The notes beneath the pieces are model-generated. The model was not told where the DNA came from. It worked only from the letters and a program-made list of their open reading frames with translations, and ran no database searches. DNA of 64,000 nucleotides from Phycisphaeraceae bacterium. Lineage in GTDB: Bacteria > Planctomycetota > Phycisphaerae > Phycisphaerales > UBA1924. The translations under genes were made by a program, and so were the position numbers. Location: assembly GCA_015200025.1 (NCBI GenBank), contig CP054186.1, forward strand, positions 2,058,001 through 2,122,000, read 5' to 3'. Shown here piece by piece: positions 9,596 to 18,785 of the stretch. Numbering within the stretch: position 1 is the stretch's first letter; the number at the start of each line of letters is the position of its first letter.

Positions 9596-11301
9596 AGGGC
9601 GCTGCACGTGTCGCGCGGCAGGTAGAGCGTACCGAACTTTCGGTCGGGATCAATCTCGATCTTCGGGATGAACGCGTGAACGGCCGCGCGTGCTTCCATC
9701 ATCGGCGTGCCGGGCTTGAGCGCCCGCGCAAGGTCGGCGATCCGCTCACGCGCCCAGGCCCGCAGGCGATCGGGGTCGATCGTCTCGGGGGACGCGGGCT
9801 TGTTGGCCACGTCGGCTTCGAGGGTCTCGCGGCGGCGCTTGAGATCAACGAGCGCGGTACGCAGTTCGCCAACATCGGCGAGATCGCTGTCGGAAAGCAG
9901 CGCCACCGTCGTTTTGATCCGTTTGTTCAGGTCGGCCAGTTCCTTGCTGCGGTCCGGTTGCGCCTTCGCCGCTGCGCCGCGTCCACAGGCCGCCTTCACG
10001 AACTGCTCGATGGCCCGCTCGACCCCAGCCTTGTCCGCCAGGAAGGTGGTCTGCAGTTGTTCCAGCACCCAGCGGTCAAGCGCCGCGGCCTGGATGTGCG
10101 TCGCCTTGCAGACGCCGATCCCCTGCGCCCGGTACCCGCCGTCGGCGTAGTACCGGATCTCCCCCGCGCTGTTCTTGAGCACGCAGCCCCAGAAGTTGTG
10201 GCCGCAGTGCTTGCACCGCACAAGCCCGGACAGCAGGTACCTCTGCGTCGGGCGAGCCAGGCCTCCGGCGTTGCGGCGCTTGGCCATCTGCTCGTGCGCC
10301 TTCCAGAACAAGTCCGGCGGCACGATCGCCTCGTGCACGTTCTCGATGACGATCCAGCGGTCCTTGGGGTTGCGCGTCGTCTTGGCAACCTTCTTCGGAA
10401 TAGCCGACCCGTCGGAGGCCACCTCATGGATCTTCCCGAACGTGCGGCGGTTCCACGCCAGCGCCCCGCGATAGCAAGGATTCTGGAGAATCGTCTTCAC
10501 CGCCATCTGGTTCCAGCGGGCGTGCATCGGGCCTTCGATGCCCTTGGCGTTGAGCGCGATGAGGATCGACCGGAAGCCCAGCCCCTTGGCGCACATGTCG
10601 AAGATGTCGCGCACGACGGCGATGTGCTTCGGGTCGCCAGGGACGAGCCGCACGATATCCGACCTCATCTTCTTGGGGAGTTTCTCCTTCGGGTCGATGA
10701 AGCGCAGGTGCCGACCATCGGGGCCGAACTCCTGGCGGCGGCCATCCGGGAGCGTCCGGACGGTCTTGAGCACCTGCCCGTTGGCGGACACGTACTGGCG
10801 GTCGTAGCCGTACGGGGAGCGCCCGCCCATCGCGCTGCGCTTCACGGTCACCGTCGAGTGCTGGCCGCGAATGCTGTCGCGAGAGAGTTTTACCGAGTAC
10901 TGGCGGGCTTGCCACGACTTCACGCCTTGGAGCAGTTCGCCCTCATCGCCTTCGGGAATGCCTTCGGCGGTGAAGTGCGTCTCGACGCCCGCCAGACGGA
11001 GGCGGTGGATGTAGTAGCCGGTTTCGTTCGTGCCGCCGCGCGAGAACCGGGACATGTCGTAGCAGAGCACCGCATCGAAGTCTCGCCCGTTCTCCGCCTC
11101 ATGGATGAGGCGGGTGAACTGGTCGCGACCCCGAGCGCTGGTGCCGCTGATGGCGTCGTCCACGAACCACCGCAGGATGCGGAAGCCGTGATCGCGAGCC
11201 CAGCGCTCGACCGCCGCCTTCTGGTCGGGAAGCGACCGTTCCTGCAGATCGGTCGAGCGCCGGGCATAGCCAACCGCAAAGCGGATGTCGTTGGCGATCA
11301 T
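9505..11301 (-). CDS. Large serine recombinase (integrase) of element 1
   Basis: 598 aa. The N-terminal resolvase domain has the catalytic serine in [10 protein letters not shown] (Ser16), followed by [14 protein letters not shown] and [13 protein letters not shown]. The recombinase domain is near residues 230-330 ([16 protein letters not shown]). A zinc ribbon ([14 protein letters not shown]...GVCKATH) and a coiled coil follow, as in phiC31-type integrases. ATG 11301 overlaps the stop of the upstream HARE-HTH gene (ATGA). The last 21 codons lie outside the element, antisense to the capsid gene. In the circular form the tail would instead read LLTRLTARQFGWGQSGVETR and stop at 20637. Confidence 0.93.
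   Translation of the reverse strand: MIANDIRFAVGYARRSTDLQERSLPDQKAAVERWARDHGFRILRWFVDDAISGTSARGRDQFTRLIHEAENGRDFDAVLCYDMSRFSRGGTNETGYYIHRLRLAGVETHFTAEGIPEGDEGELLQGVKSWQARQYSVKLSRDSIRGQHSTVTVKRSAMGGRSPYGYDRQYVSANGQVLKTVRTLPDGRRQEFGPDGRHLRFIDPKEKLPKKMRSDIVRLVPGDPKHIAVVRDIFDMCAKGLGFRSILIALNAKGIEGPMHARWNQMAVKTILQNPCYRGALAWNRRTFGKIHEVASDGSAIPKKVAKTTRNPKDRWIVIENVHEAIVPPDLFWKAHEQMAKRRNAGGLARPTQRYLLSGLVRCKHCGHNFWGCVLKNSAGEIRYYADGGYRAQGIGVCKATHIQAAALDRWVLEQLQTTFLADKAGVERAIEQFVKAACGRGAAAKAQPDRSKELADLNKRIKTTVALLSDSDLADVGELRTALVDLKRRRETLEADVANKPASPETIDPDRLRAWARERIADLARALKPGTPMMEARAAVHAFIPKIEIDPDRKFGTLYLPRDTCSALQSAFVRRDTSASSSHSWIVLEAARLGSPR
9563..9584. other. attL of element 1
   Basis: GCGCTC (capsid codons Ala-Leu) then core GT (9569-9570) then ATCCCGTCTGAC, the element arm. 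Choosing GT as core is the only nearby option that restores the capsid frame exactly. Confidence 0.7.
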
Positions 11302-11669
11302 GCCACCTCCGTCGCGGCGAAGAGGCCGCGCTCGACCTTGCTGAAGCGAGCCGCCTTCCCCTTGGCGGCGATCTCGCGGATGATGGCGGCGTAGAGCGTG
11401 GCCTCCGGCGTCTTGCCCTTGGGGCTCGACCACAGGCCCTTCGCGCTTGCCGCCTCGATCATCTCCTTGGCGCGCATCGGCTTGCCCGCGTCGGCCAGCA
11501 CCTTGGCGGCGGCGCTGATGGCGCTGAGCCGCTTGTCTGCGGCCTGCTTCGAACCGGCGGTCGCTTTCGCCTTGGCCAGGTTCCGCTTGGTGCGGGCAGC
11601 GCCCTCGGCACGGGCGGCGCTCTTGGACATGCGGACGGTCTTCGGGGCCTTCTTCGTCTTCGTGCTCAT
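11298..11669 (-). CDS. HARE-HTH domain protein
   Basis: 123 aa. The N-terminal 45 residues are Lys/Ala-rich and basic. The C-terminal 65 ([20 protein letters not shown]...[12 protein letters not shown]) match the HARE-HTH winged-helix domain found in RNA polymerase delta, ASXL and some restriction enzymes. ATG 11669 has GGAG 6 nt upstream. It overlaps the recombinase start by 4 nt, so it is probably a DNA-binding partner or regulator of integration/excision. That role is inferred from position only. Confidence 0.75.
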   Translation of the reverse strand: MSTKTKKAPKTVRMSKSAARAEGAARTKRNLAKAKATAGSKQAADKRLSAISAAAKVLADAGKPMRAKEMIEAASAKGLWSSPKGKTPEATLYAAIIREIAAKGKAARFSKVERGLFAATEVA

Positions 11670-11755
11670 GATCATCTCCAAACATGGGGTGCGAAACACC
11701 GCCGCACACGCGGCGGCGAATCGCCCGCGGCGCGGTGCCCCGCGCCGGGGCGTGC

Positions 11756-12007
11756 TCAGTCGGCCAGGAAGCGCTCGACGTCCTCCCGATCCATTCCGCT
11801 CATGAACGCGACCGTGTCGATCAGGTCGCTGCGGACTTTGCCGAGGTCGCCAAGGCGTCCCCAGCACTTCGGGTCGCCCTTCGCGGCGTCGGCGTGCTTC
11901 TCGAGTTCCATTTGCAGCACATCGATCAGGCGGGCGATGTCGTTGGCCCGCGCGGCGTAGGCCTCGGGTGCGGTCGGTTCGGGCTTCGTGGTCTTCTTGG
12001 CGTTCAT
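11756..12007 (-). CDS. Small acidic/basic hypothetical protein of element 1 (83 aa)
   Basis: ATG 12007 has GGAGA 8 nt upstream. A Lys/Pro-rich start ([17 protein letters not shown]) precedes a predicted helical hairpin ([20 protein letters not shown] and [20 protein letters not shown]). I do not recognise the family. It is the first gene after the ATPase and may belong to the recombinase operon. Confidence 0.6.
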   Translation of the reverse strand: MNAKKTTKPEPTAPEAYAARANDIARLIDVLQMELEKHADAAKGDPKCWGRLGDLGKVRSDLIDTVAFMSGMDREDVERFLAD

Positions 12008-12134
12008 GTTCGTGGTCTCCATCGCGGGCGGTGTCGCCACCCGCGTTGGTCACATCAGGGCGTCATGGGTCGGGAAGTTCAAGGCGATCTGGCCAGATCG
12101 CGGCGAAGTGGGCGATGTGGGGGCAACTCCCCCC

Positions 12135-12182
12135 GGACAGGCGAAACAAAGTCTGTCTATCCCCGCGGCTGTTCCCGCGGGC
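12135..12182 (-). other. Hairpin motif shared by both elements (copy in element 1)
   Basis: On the minus strand CCGCGG-GAACAG-CCGCGG can fold, followed by GGATAGACAGACTTTGTTTCG. The same block occurs at 54507-54554 in element 2. It lies 140 nt beyond the ATPase stop codon. A transcript 3' end or processing site is plausible; the run of T is too interrupted for a textbook terminator. Confidence 0.5.
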
Positions 12183-12321
12183 CAAACGGAAGCGCCCGTT
12201 TCGTCCGAGGACCCGCTCGGGGGGGGGAGGGGGGTCGAGTTCCCCCCCAAACCCCCCGGGTGCGTATGCCCCCCGGGGGGGCATACGCGCGCACGTGTTT
12301 GCGCGCAACCCCCCTCCCCCC

Positions 12322-13752
12322 TCACGGGCCACCCTCGGTTCTCTGCGCCACGACGAACCGGACGCGATCGGACGGGCCAGGCTGGACGCGCTGAACAAGC
12401 CCCCGGGCCTCGGCGAGTTTGAGCATGCTGCTCGCCTTGGCGTGTGACAGGTCCTTGGCGGCGGCCATGAGGATCTCGTCGCGCAGCGCCGGGCCGCCTG
12501 ACATGAACGCGCCGACGAAACGCTCCGGGGTCCAGTCCTCGGGCGGCGATGGGCGGTCGGCACGCTGCCGTCGGCGAGGGGTCTCGACCTTGAGCCGCTT
12601 GGGGTCGAGGTCGTCGGCAACGTCCCACACGGGGAACGCCCATCGCAGGCACGCCGATTCCTGCGGTGGCCATGACCGCACGGCAGCATCGAGCACGACC
12701 ACGTCTGGCTCTTCGTGCGGCCGCAGGACGAGGTGGGCATCGGTCGCGCGGCTTTGGCTGCCAGCGCCCGCGCCGACATCGGTGACCGACTTGCCGGACT
12801 GGTTGCCCTTGCTGCTGTGGTGGATCAGCACGAACGCGCAGGCCAGGTCGGCGGCGTACCGGTCGATGTGGTTGTAGAGCGACGCCATGTCGGCGTTGGC
12901 GTTCTCGTCCATGCCCGCGGGCAGGAAGCGGTAGAAGGCGTCGAGCACGATGAGGCGGAATCGCCCCGGCTCGATGGCGCGGAAGTACGGACCAAGCGAG
13001 ACGATGTCCTGTAGCCCGCCGCGCAGGTTGCGGATGAAGACCTTGTCGGCAAACTCGTCGGTGCCGAGACCGCGGGCCTTGGCGACCTTGGGGATGCGAT
13101 TGGCCGATGTCTCGCCATGCAGCTCGTTGTCGATGATCAGCACATCGCCGGCGACCGTCGGGAAGCGACCGAGCCACGGGCGACCGGTGGCGACCGCTAT
13201 CGCCAGGTCGAGCACGAGCCACGACTTGCCGGTCTTGGGCGATGCGATCAGGTTCATGGTCTCGCCTTCGCGTAGCAGACCATCGATCACGGGCGGACGC
13301 AGCGCCGGGCACGCAGCCATGAGCTGCCTCACACTGATGAACTGCGGAGGCGGGGCCTCGGTGGCCTTGGTGCTCTGTTTGGTCGTGTAAGCGTGGTCGG
13401 AATGGGCGGGCTCACTTAACGAGTCGTTAAGTGAGGCGCGCTCGCGTGTCACCACCCGAGGCGCAGCCAGCCGCAGCGCCGCTTCCGTCTCATCCAGCAC
13501 CGGCGGGACTGCGACGACCTCGGGCTTGGCGGGCTGCTCCGCCCAGGCCCGCACCTCCGCGAGCCATGCTGGGAGCAGCGATCTGACGATCTGATCGCTG
13601 GACACGCCGTGATCCTTCAGCCGCGACCACGCGTCGTTGGATGTGGCGAGCGCTTGGTGACGGCCACGGGTGCGTGCGGCGGTGACGGCGTGCCCCAACC
13701 GATACGCCGTCTGCTCACCGATGAAAGTGAATCGCCGCTCGGGATCGGTCAC
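12322..13752 (-). CDS. RepA-like / AAA_25 replicative ATPase
   Basis: 476 aa from GTG 13752. The RecA-fold core runs from about residue 165: Walker A ASPKTGKSWL, a pair of acidic residues in DVLIIDNELHGE, Walker B RLIVLDAFYRF, and sensor-like VLIHHSSKGNQSGKS. A C-terminal winged-helix-like region follows (AKDLSHAKASSMLKLAEARGLV). This resembles plasmid RepA-type hexameric helicases, so replication of the excised element is the likely role. About 30 codons upstream in the same frame also look coding (DDRAVEAAWQARHD, VFIPSADYFG) but have no start codon after the TGA at 13852, so the true N-terminus is uncertain. Confidence 0.8.
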   Translation of the reverse strand: MTDPERRFTFIGEQTAYRLGHAVTAARTRGRHQALATSNDAWSRLKDHGVSSDQIVRSLLPAWLAEVRAWAEQPAKPEVVAVPPVLDETEAALRLAAPRVVTRERASLNDSLSEPAHSDHAYTTKQSTKATEAPPPQFISVRQLMAACPALRPPVIDGLLREGETMNLIASPKTGKSWLVLDLAIAVATGRPWLGRFPTVAGDVLIIDNELHGETSANRIPKVAKARGLGTDEFADKVFIRNLRGGLQDIVSLGPYFRAIEPGRFRLIVLDAFYRFLPAGMDENANADMASLYNHIDRYAADLACAFVLIHHSSKGNQSGKSVTDVGAGAGSQSRATDAHLVLRPHEEPDVVVLDAAVRSWPPQESACLRWAFPVWDVADDLDPKRLKVETPRRRQRADRPSPPEDWTPERFVGAFMSGGPALRDEILMAAAKDLSHAKASSMLKLAEARGLVQRVQPGPSDRVRFVVAQRTEGGP

Positions 13753-13851
13753 GCCGAAGTAGTCGGCCGAGGGGATGAAGACGCGGGCTTTGTCGTTGGC
13801 GTCGTGCCTGGCCTGCCATGCGGCTTCGACCGCTCGATCATCGGGCTCACC

Positions 13852-14025
13852 TCACCCAGCGACCTCACTGGCGGCCTCAAGGAACGCTGTCCTGTACGCC
13901 TGCTCCACGTCAATGGAATCGCTGCCGTCGTATCGGCTCGGCGACGGGCCATCGTCATACCAGCGGGCGTAGCGCTGGCCCGCAGCGACGACGATGCCGA
14001 ATTCTGTGCAGTGCTGCGCTGTCAC
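13852..14025 (-). CDS. Small hypothetical protein (57 aa), in frame with the ATPase
   Basis: GTG 14025 overlaps the stop of the 58-aa gene upstream (GTGA). The product (QHCTEFGIVVAAGQRYARWYDD...DVEQAYRTAFLEAASE) is not recognised. Its TGA stop is in the same frame as the ATPase, with coding-like sequence on both sides. The two might once have been one gene, or readthrough might join them. Confidence 0.5.
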   Translation of the reverse strand: MTAQHCTEFGIVVAAGQRYARWYDDGPSPSRYDGSDSIDVEQAYRTAFLEAASEVAG

Positions 14026-14198
14026 TCCGGCTCGCTTTCCAGTTGCTCGCGCTCCCACTCGGCCAGCAACCACGCGCCGATGTGGTCGATCACCTCGTTC
14101 CAACGCGTGGCGGCATCGGGGACCTCGATAAACTCGATCCCGAATGCGATGTCCCCGATCTGGATCTGGGACGGCGGGATGTCCTGCTGCTCGACCAT
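14022..14198 (-). CDS. Small hypothetical protein (58 aa)
   Basis: ATG 14198 (MVEQQDIPPSQIQIGDIAFG); an ATG 12 nt upstream (MGAL) is also possible. Acidic, with a helical C-end (WNEVIDHIGAWLLAEWEREQ). The sequence before it (about 14210-14311) is nearly the same as 60697-60800 in element 2, where it precedes an excisionase-like gene. Function unknown. Confidence 0.5.
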   Translation of the reverse strand: MVEQQDIPPSQIQIGDIAFGIEFIEVPDAATRWNEVIDHIGAWLLAEWEREQLESEPE

Positions 14199-14311
14199 GA
14201 GCGCACCCATCGCGCCGCCGCGATCGGCGCGGCGTGCGTCATCCGTGATCCGTGTGAGAGAAAGGCCGGGAGCAGCCCGCAACCGCCCCCGGCCGCACCA
14301 GCGCCGACCGT

Positions 14312-16219
14312 TTACGCCTCGCCCTTGCTCCGCACCGCCGCCCGCGGGTCGCACAGGGCCGCGCCGAAGTCGAAGTAGACGCGCCACGACACCGCCAACT
14401 TGTTCACCGTCTGGTCGAGCCCGAAGAACTCGACCGTCGGCGTCTGCTGACCGTTGAGGAACCCGACGATGATCGGGCTCGCCGCCGGAGCCGCGAACAG
14501 GTACCAGTGCTTCGTCGAGGCCTTGGTGCCGTACTTCTTCGTGTTGCTCAGGCGCGGCTCGACCTCGAGGCCCACTGCGTTCCGCAGGCTGTTGCCGGTC
14601 GGCAGGTTCGTCTGGGCCGCGATGTACTCACTCTCGAGCACGGCGCGGGCCACCGTCTGGAGTTCCGGCGGCACGACCAGCCGGGTCGGCCGCAGGTCCA
14701 GGTCGTTGCCCTCGGCGTCCCGCTGCGTGAGCATGGCGGTGATCTTCTTCGTCAGGCCGTCGGTGCTGAGGTTGGTGTCGGCCCCGGTGATGTAGCTGCT
14801 GCTGCCCGCGGAGAAGAACGCGCCGGCGTTCGACAACAACGTGTCGTACACCAGGTCGCTGAGCTTCCGCATCGCCGCCTGGCCCATCGCGCGGGCGACG
14901 CTGTCGAAGAGCGACAGGTCGTCGTTGATGAGGTCGCGGCGGTCGATCGGAGAACATCTTGCCGTAGGTGTCCACCTTGTACTGGGTCGTGGGTCGTCGC
15001 CTCGTCCGCACCGCCGTGCTTGAACTCGCCGCCGGGCGGGATCTGCTGAAGGAGCCAGTGAACGACGGACGGATCGCGGTCGCGGTCTTGAAGTCCGGCA
15101 CGCTCCGCACGCCCGCGAAGGACCGCCAGGTCGCCGGGCTCTCCTGATAGCCGTCGAGCAGCACCTTGTTGACGGCGGCACCCAGCGCCTCGGTGAGCGT
15201 GTGCGTCGTCAGCGACGCTCGCACCATGCCCTCGCGGTCGGCCGGGGCGTCGATCCCTTCGTGCTGCAGTGCAGCGCGGCAGAGGTCGAGCGTGTGGGCC
15301 ACCCGCAGATCGTCGGCCGCCTCCATGCACGCCGGGCCGAGGGCCTTCTCGGCGAGCGCCGCGAAGCCCGCCCGCTTGAGGATCGCCGCCTCGATCACCC
15401 GGGCACGCGGGATGTGGCCCGAGCCGCCGCCGGTGATGACGCCGGAGAACACACAGGCCGCGAGGCCGCAGGACCTCGAGCACGCCCGCGCGCAGTTCAC
15501 TGACGGTCATGTCACCCGCGACGGCCTTGGCGCCTTCATGTCGTCCACTCGCTTCTGGTGCACGCCCCAATCCCGCTCGCTGCCACCCGCGAAGATGGGG
15601 CGGCAGGTCAACTCGATCTCCTTCAGGCGGTCGCGCTCATGCGCGCGGATCTGATCCTCGTGTGATGTCCGCCATGTTCGTCCGTCCTGACGACGTGAAG
15701 CCGCGATGGCCACCGACGTTTCCGCGTCGGCCCCAGCGGCGTGATGCTGACTTCCCGCAGCCGCCCCTTGCGCACAAGCGTGAACCCGCCCGGCGACGAC
15801 AGCGACCGCCCGTTGATCTCGACTGACTGATTGGGCTTCACCCGCTCGTGCTCGGTCGGCGCGACGCCCACCGACGCCTGGAATTGGAAGCCCCCCCTGG
15901 CCATCTCCACGACATGCCGCGCGGGTTCGCCAGCGCCGCTGACGACGCCCGCGACCATCAGCCGTCCGTTGGCGACGGCAGGTTCGCCGTGGCCGACGAC
16001 GCTGCCGACGGTGGCGTTGTGGTCGGCCAGCAGGGGCACCTGGCCGCCCGCTTCCAACCCCGCCAGGTCGATCGCGATGTCGCCCCAGCCGGGCACGCGC
16101 ATGATGCGGCCCGTGTAGGCGACGACGCTGATCTTGGGGCGGGCGTCCTTGCCTGCGGCCTCGATCTCGACCTCGGCGGCCGTGAGCAGCAGGTCATCCT
16201 TGACCGCGTTTGCGTTCAT
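14312..16219 (-). pseudogene. Prohead protease-capsid fusion of element 1, multiply frameshifted
   Basis: Near-identical to the intact 632-aa gene at 58798-60696 but with about seven small indels between about 14940 and 15740. Examples are loss of one G in the run at 'CTGGGG(G)CCG' near 15732, loss of GC near 15660, loss of one C near 15053, gain of 7 nt near 14995 and gain of one G near 14950. Protease residues 1-165 and the last 210 capsid residues remain open in their own frames. Start ATG 16219, stop TAA 14312. Either this copy is decaying or the assembly is poor here. Confidence 0.85.
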
Positions 16220-16802
16220 GAAACTCTCCTTCTGAGACAACCTTGAAGCCCTTAGCCAGCAGCTTCGGGATCAGCAAACCGAGCCGGTACCGGATCGTGC
16301 TCTCTTTCATGCCGAGCCGTCTCGCGGCCTCGCTCACGTTCGCGTCGCACTCCATGATCGTGCGGCACAGCGCACGGCTGTCTTCGTTGTCGATGAACTC
16401 AAGCACGTCCTCCGTTGCCCAGAACGACTGCGACAGGCTGACCGTGCGGCTGCGGGCGATCTCTGTCCCAGTGGGATCCGGGTAGACGCCGTCGGCGGCC
16501 TTGTGCCCTGCGTCCGAAGCCGGACGCAGCGGCTCGAACTTGCGGACAGTCTTCCTCTCGCGGACGGCGAACTTCATCACTGCCCGCTGGATGACCGTGT
16601 AGACGAGAGACTTCGGCGTCGCGCGACGCACCGGATCCCAGAGGGGCGGTTTGGCGATCAGGTGCAGAAGGGCCTGCTGCGCCGCGTCGTCGTGATTGAC
16701 ACCGGGGCGGCACCGCTTCCGGGCCTCCTTGAACGCCACCCGCCGCGCGTAGTCAAGCAGGTCGGGCGTGAGTTTGAGTTCGGTGGGTGAGGGGTCGGGC
16801 AT
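16194..16802 (-). CDS. Sigma-70-like DNA-binding protein of element 1
   Basis: 202 aa. Residues of about 10-55 (TPDLLDYARRVAFKEARKRC...DDAAQQALLHLIAKPP) resemble sigma region 2. Residues 145-190 (LCRTIMECDANVSEAARRLGMKESTIRYRLGLL) form a sigma region 4 type HTH. ATG 16802 directly follows the TGA of the 182-aa gene, and the 3' end overlaps the capsid start by 26 nt, so the three genes form one operon. It may switch on packaging genes. The C-terminal half is almost identical to the element 2 copy while the N-terminal half differs strongly. Confidence 0.75.
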   Translation of the reverse strand: MPDPSPTELKLTPDLLDYARRVAFKEARKRCRPGVNHDDAAQQALLHLIAKPPLWDPVRRATPKSLVYTVIQRAVMKFAVRERKTVRKFEPLRPASDAGHKAADGVYPDPTGTEIARSRTVSLSQSFWATEDVLEFIDNEDSRALCRTIMECDANVSEAARRLGMKESTIRYRLGLLIPKLLAKGFKVVSEGEFHERKRGQG

Positions 16803-17351
16803 TCAGACCTCCTCGCCACGCTCGAGCCTCTCGCGGATGTCGTCGCACAGCGTGAACGAGATCGCCGCCGGGGTGATGCCCAAGAGTTCGCCGTCCTTGC
16901 CGGTGACGCCGCGAGGCGGCACGCGGTGCATGACGAAGCACTGATCATCGGCGGGCACGGCACGCCCGTACTTGGCCGACTCCCTCTCGGCGGCCTCACG
17001 TAGGGGGCGCAGGAAATCGGCGTACCGGCACCCAAGCGCCTGACACATCACCGCGTACGGCACGAAGATCTGGCACTCCTCGAAGTGCTCAGCGGCAGCG
17101 TCCACGTCGGCCTGCGTCCAGGCGTCCGGCCGCGACGGCGTAACCACCCCCTGCTCGACGAGTGCTTCGAGCAGTGCAGGGCGGCAGTCGTACCCGCGGG
17201 AGCGCAGATGGCTCGACGCGGCGGCGGTCGCCATCGGGAACATTTGGTCCCGTTCCTCCTGGGCCGCCTCATGGAACGCGGGGTCTGCGCCGGTCCTCGG
17301 CTTCACGCGGAGGTCGAAGTGCTCCTCGAGGGTCAGTCCGATTCGGGTCAC
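16803..17351 (-). CDS. Conserved element core protein (182 aa)
   Basis: GTG 17351 has GGAG 6 nt upstream, and the same GTG is used in element 2. The product (TRIGLTLEEHFDLRVKPR...) is mostly helical and related throughout to the 172-aa protein at 57697. It has a distinctive ISFTLCDDIRERLERGEEV end, an acidic middle (AWTQADVDAAAEHFEE) and Cys residues near 120. I do not recognise a family. As first gene of the sigma/capsid operon it may be a regulator or small packaging factor. Confidence 0.7.
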   Translation of the reverse strand: MTRIGLTLEEHFDLRVKPRTGADPAFHEAAQEERDQMFPMATAAASSHLRSRGYDCRPALLEALVEQGVVTPSRPDAWTQADVDAAAEHFEECQIFVPYAVMCQALGCRYADFLRPLREAAERESAKYGRAVPADDQCFVMHRVPPRGVTGKDGELLGITPAAISFTLCDDIRERLERGEEV

Positions 17352-17441
17352 GGTGGTCTCCTTGCCGGGGGGCGTCGGGCGACGGGCCCACCCCCCAAAC
17401 CCTTGTTTCCGGCGCGGGGGCCGATTCGCAGCGCTCGTGAA
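17352..17441 (-). promoter_or_regulatory. Conserved 5' leader of the element 1 core operon
   Basis: On the minus strand this block (CGCTGCGAATC..., GGTTTGGGGG, GTCGCCCGACGCCCCCCGGC, AAGGAGACCACC) is almost the same as 57619-57696 in element 2, although the genes upstream are unrelated. GGGGGG and CCCCCC arms could pair around GTCGCCCGAC. Such conservation outside a gene suggests a promoter, operator or RNA leader. Confidence 0.6.
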
Positions 17442-17650
17442 AGAAAAAGTGTCTGCTGGGCTATCTCGGGAAGCCACACCTCCTCGAATGGGTCACCAGA
17501 CACGGCATGCAGCGGCGTTTCAGTAAACCTGCCTGAGGCGGCGATCCCCATCCGCTCAATCCGAACCGGAGCGCCGATGGTGGGCATCAGCTCGAGGCGC
17601 AGCCTCCCTTCGGTAGCAACCGTGTCACCGCAGCGATACGCTGCTCGATC

Positions 17651-18766
17651 ATGGAAGAAGACATGTACGTCCCACCCGAACAGGCCACCGCATTGACGCC
17701 TGCTTCCGAAATCGCTCGGCGTCTCAAGCCGTTGATCGGACAGCAGTTGCGGCTCACGGGGAAGACGCGTACCGATGGCGCGAACCTGAGAAAGCTCGTC
17801 GCAGCGACGTTGGCATCCGGAAACTTGCCCGCGGCTGCCAAGGAGGGTAGCTGGCGGTGCGTGCCCCCAAAAGGCAAGGGTGTTCCCAGCCTGCTTCGCG
17901 AGTACGTTGACACGTACATCGTCACGAGCGGCAACTCCTACAACCTCCAGGTTTGGAATCGAGATCCGTCCTCACCCTCGGTTCAAATCGAGTACACCGA
18001 TGGGGCCACTCTGCTGGCCAACCAGGTGCGATTCGTTCTCGTCCGAGTCGATACGACCAGTCATCGTGTGCGATGTGTGGCAGTCCTCTCCCCCGACTAC
18101 ATCGTGAACAGGTTTGGAAAGTTCGGAAAGCCGACGGTGAAGCAGCAGTTGATCATCACCCCAACTGCCAGACAGCGCGTGTACGAAGCGCCCGGCAGCA
18201 TGGTGTTCCTCCCCGATGATCCTCGGGTTGCCAAGCGCACAGTTGCTCGGGTCGACCTCAGCGGTTGCAACTTTCACGGCGAACCTGAGGCAGGTCGGCT
18301 GCTGTCGATGGAGGCGATCAAGGCGATCGTTGCGTCTCGCGTGATTGGGGCTGTATTGGAGCCGAAAGCAACCAAGACACGCGGCCAAGCCCTCGAACAG
18401 TTGGTCGCGTCTGCCCTGGGATACAAGGTCAGCGACAAGGACGTGATGATCGGCGGGTACCCTGACATCCGGCATCAAGCACTCGAGGTCAAGGTTCAGG
18501 ACGCGCCGACTGTTGACCTTGGACGGTATTCACCGCAGTTTGAAGAAGAGGTCGCTGGTTGTGCCGGGTTCACATCGAAATCAGTGCGGTACCTCATCGC
18601 GCTCACGGACGCTACCACTGGGAAGTGTCGAGGCGTCGTCCTGTGCCCAGGCGCTCACCTCGGCGACCAGTTCACCTACGTCGCTGATGAGAGCTTCAAG
18701 TGTCAGCGTTCGATCCCGATGGCATTCTTCGAGCAGATGGAGGGGATGTCGGTGGCCAATCCATGA
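17651..18766 (+). CDS. Putative Type II restriction endonuclease (PD-(D/E)XK)
   Basis: 371 aa. A nuclease core is suggested near residues 255-290: RGQALEQLVASALGY, then GGYPDIRHQALEVKVQD (PD, then ExK). The N-terminal 240 residues are not recognised. It converges on the methyltransferase at 18786-20507 with only 19 nt between stops, a classic restriction-modification pair. ATG 17651 was used; ATG 17663 (four codons in) is an alternative. AT content is higher than in the host genes, consistent with transfer. Confidence 0.7.
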   Translation: MEEDMYVPPEQATALTPASEIARRLKPLIGQQLRLTGKTRTDGANLRKLVAATLASGNLPAAAKEGSWRCVPPKGKGVPSLLREYVDTYIVTSGNSYNLQVWNRDPSSPSVQIEYTDGATLLANQVRFVLVRVDTTSHRVRCVAVLSPDYIVNRFGKFGKPTVKQQLIITPTARQRVYEAPGSMVFLPDDPRVAKRTVARVDLSGCNFHGEPEAGRLLSMEAIKAIVASRVIGAVLEPKATKTRGQALEQLVASALGYKVSDKDVMIGGYPDIRHQALEVKVQDAPTVDLGRYSPQFEEEVAGCAGFTSKSVRYLIALTDATTGKCRGVVLCPGAHLGDQFTYVADESFKCQRSIPMAFFEQMEGMSVANP

Positions 18767-18785
18767 GCGCCGGCTTTTCCGACCA

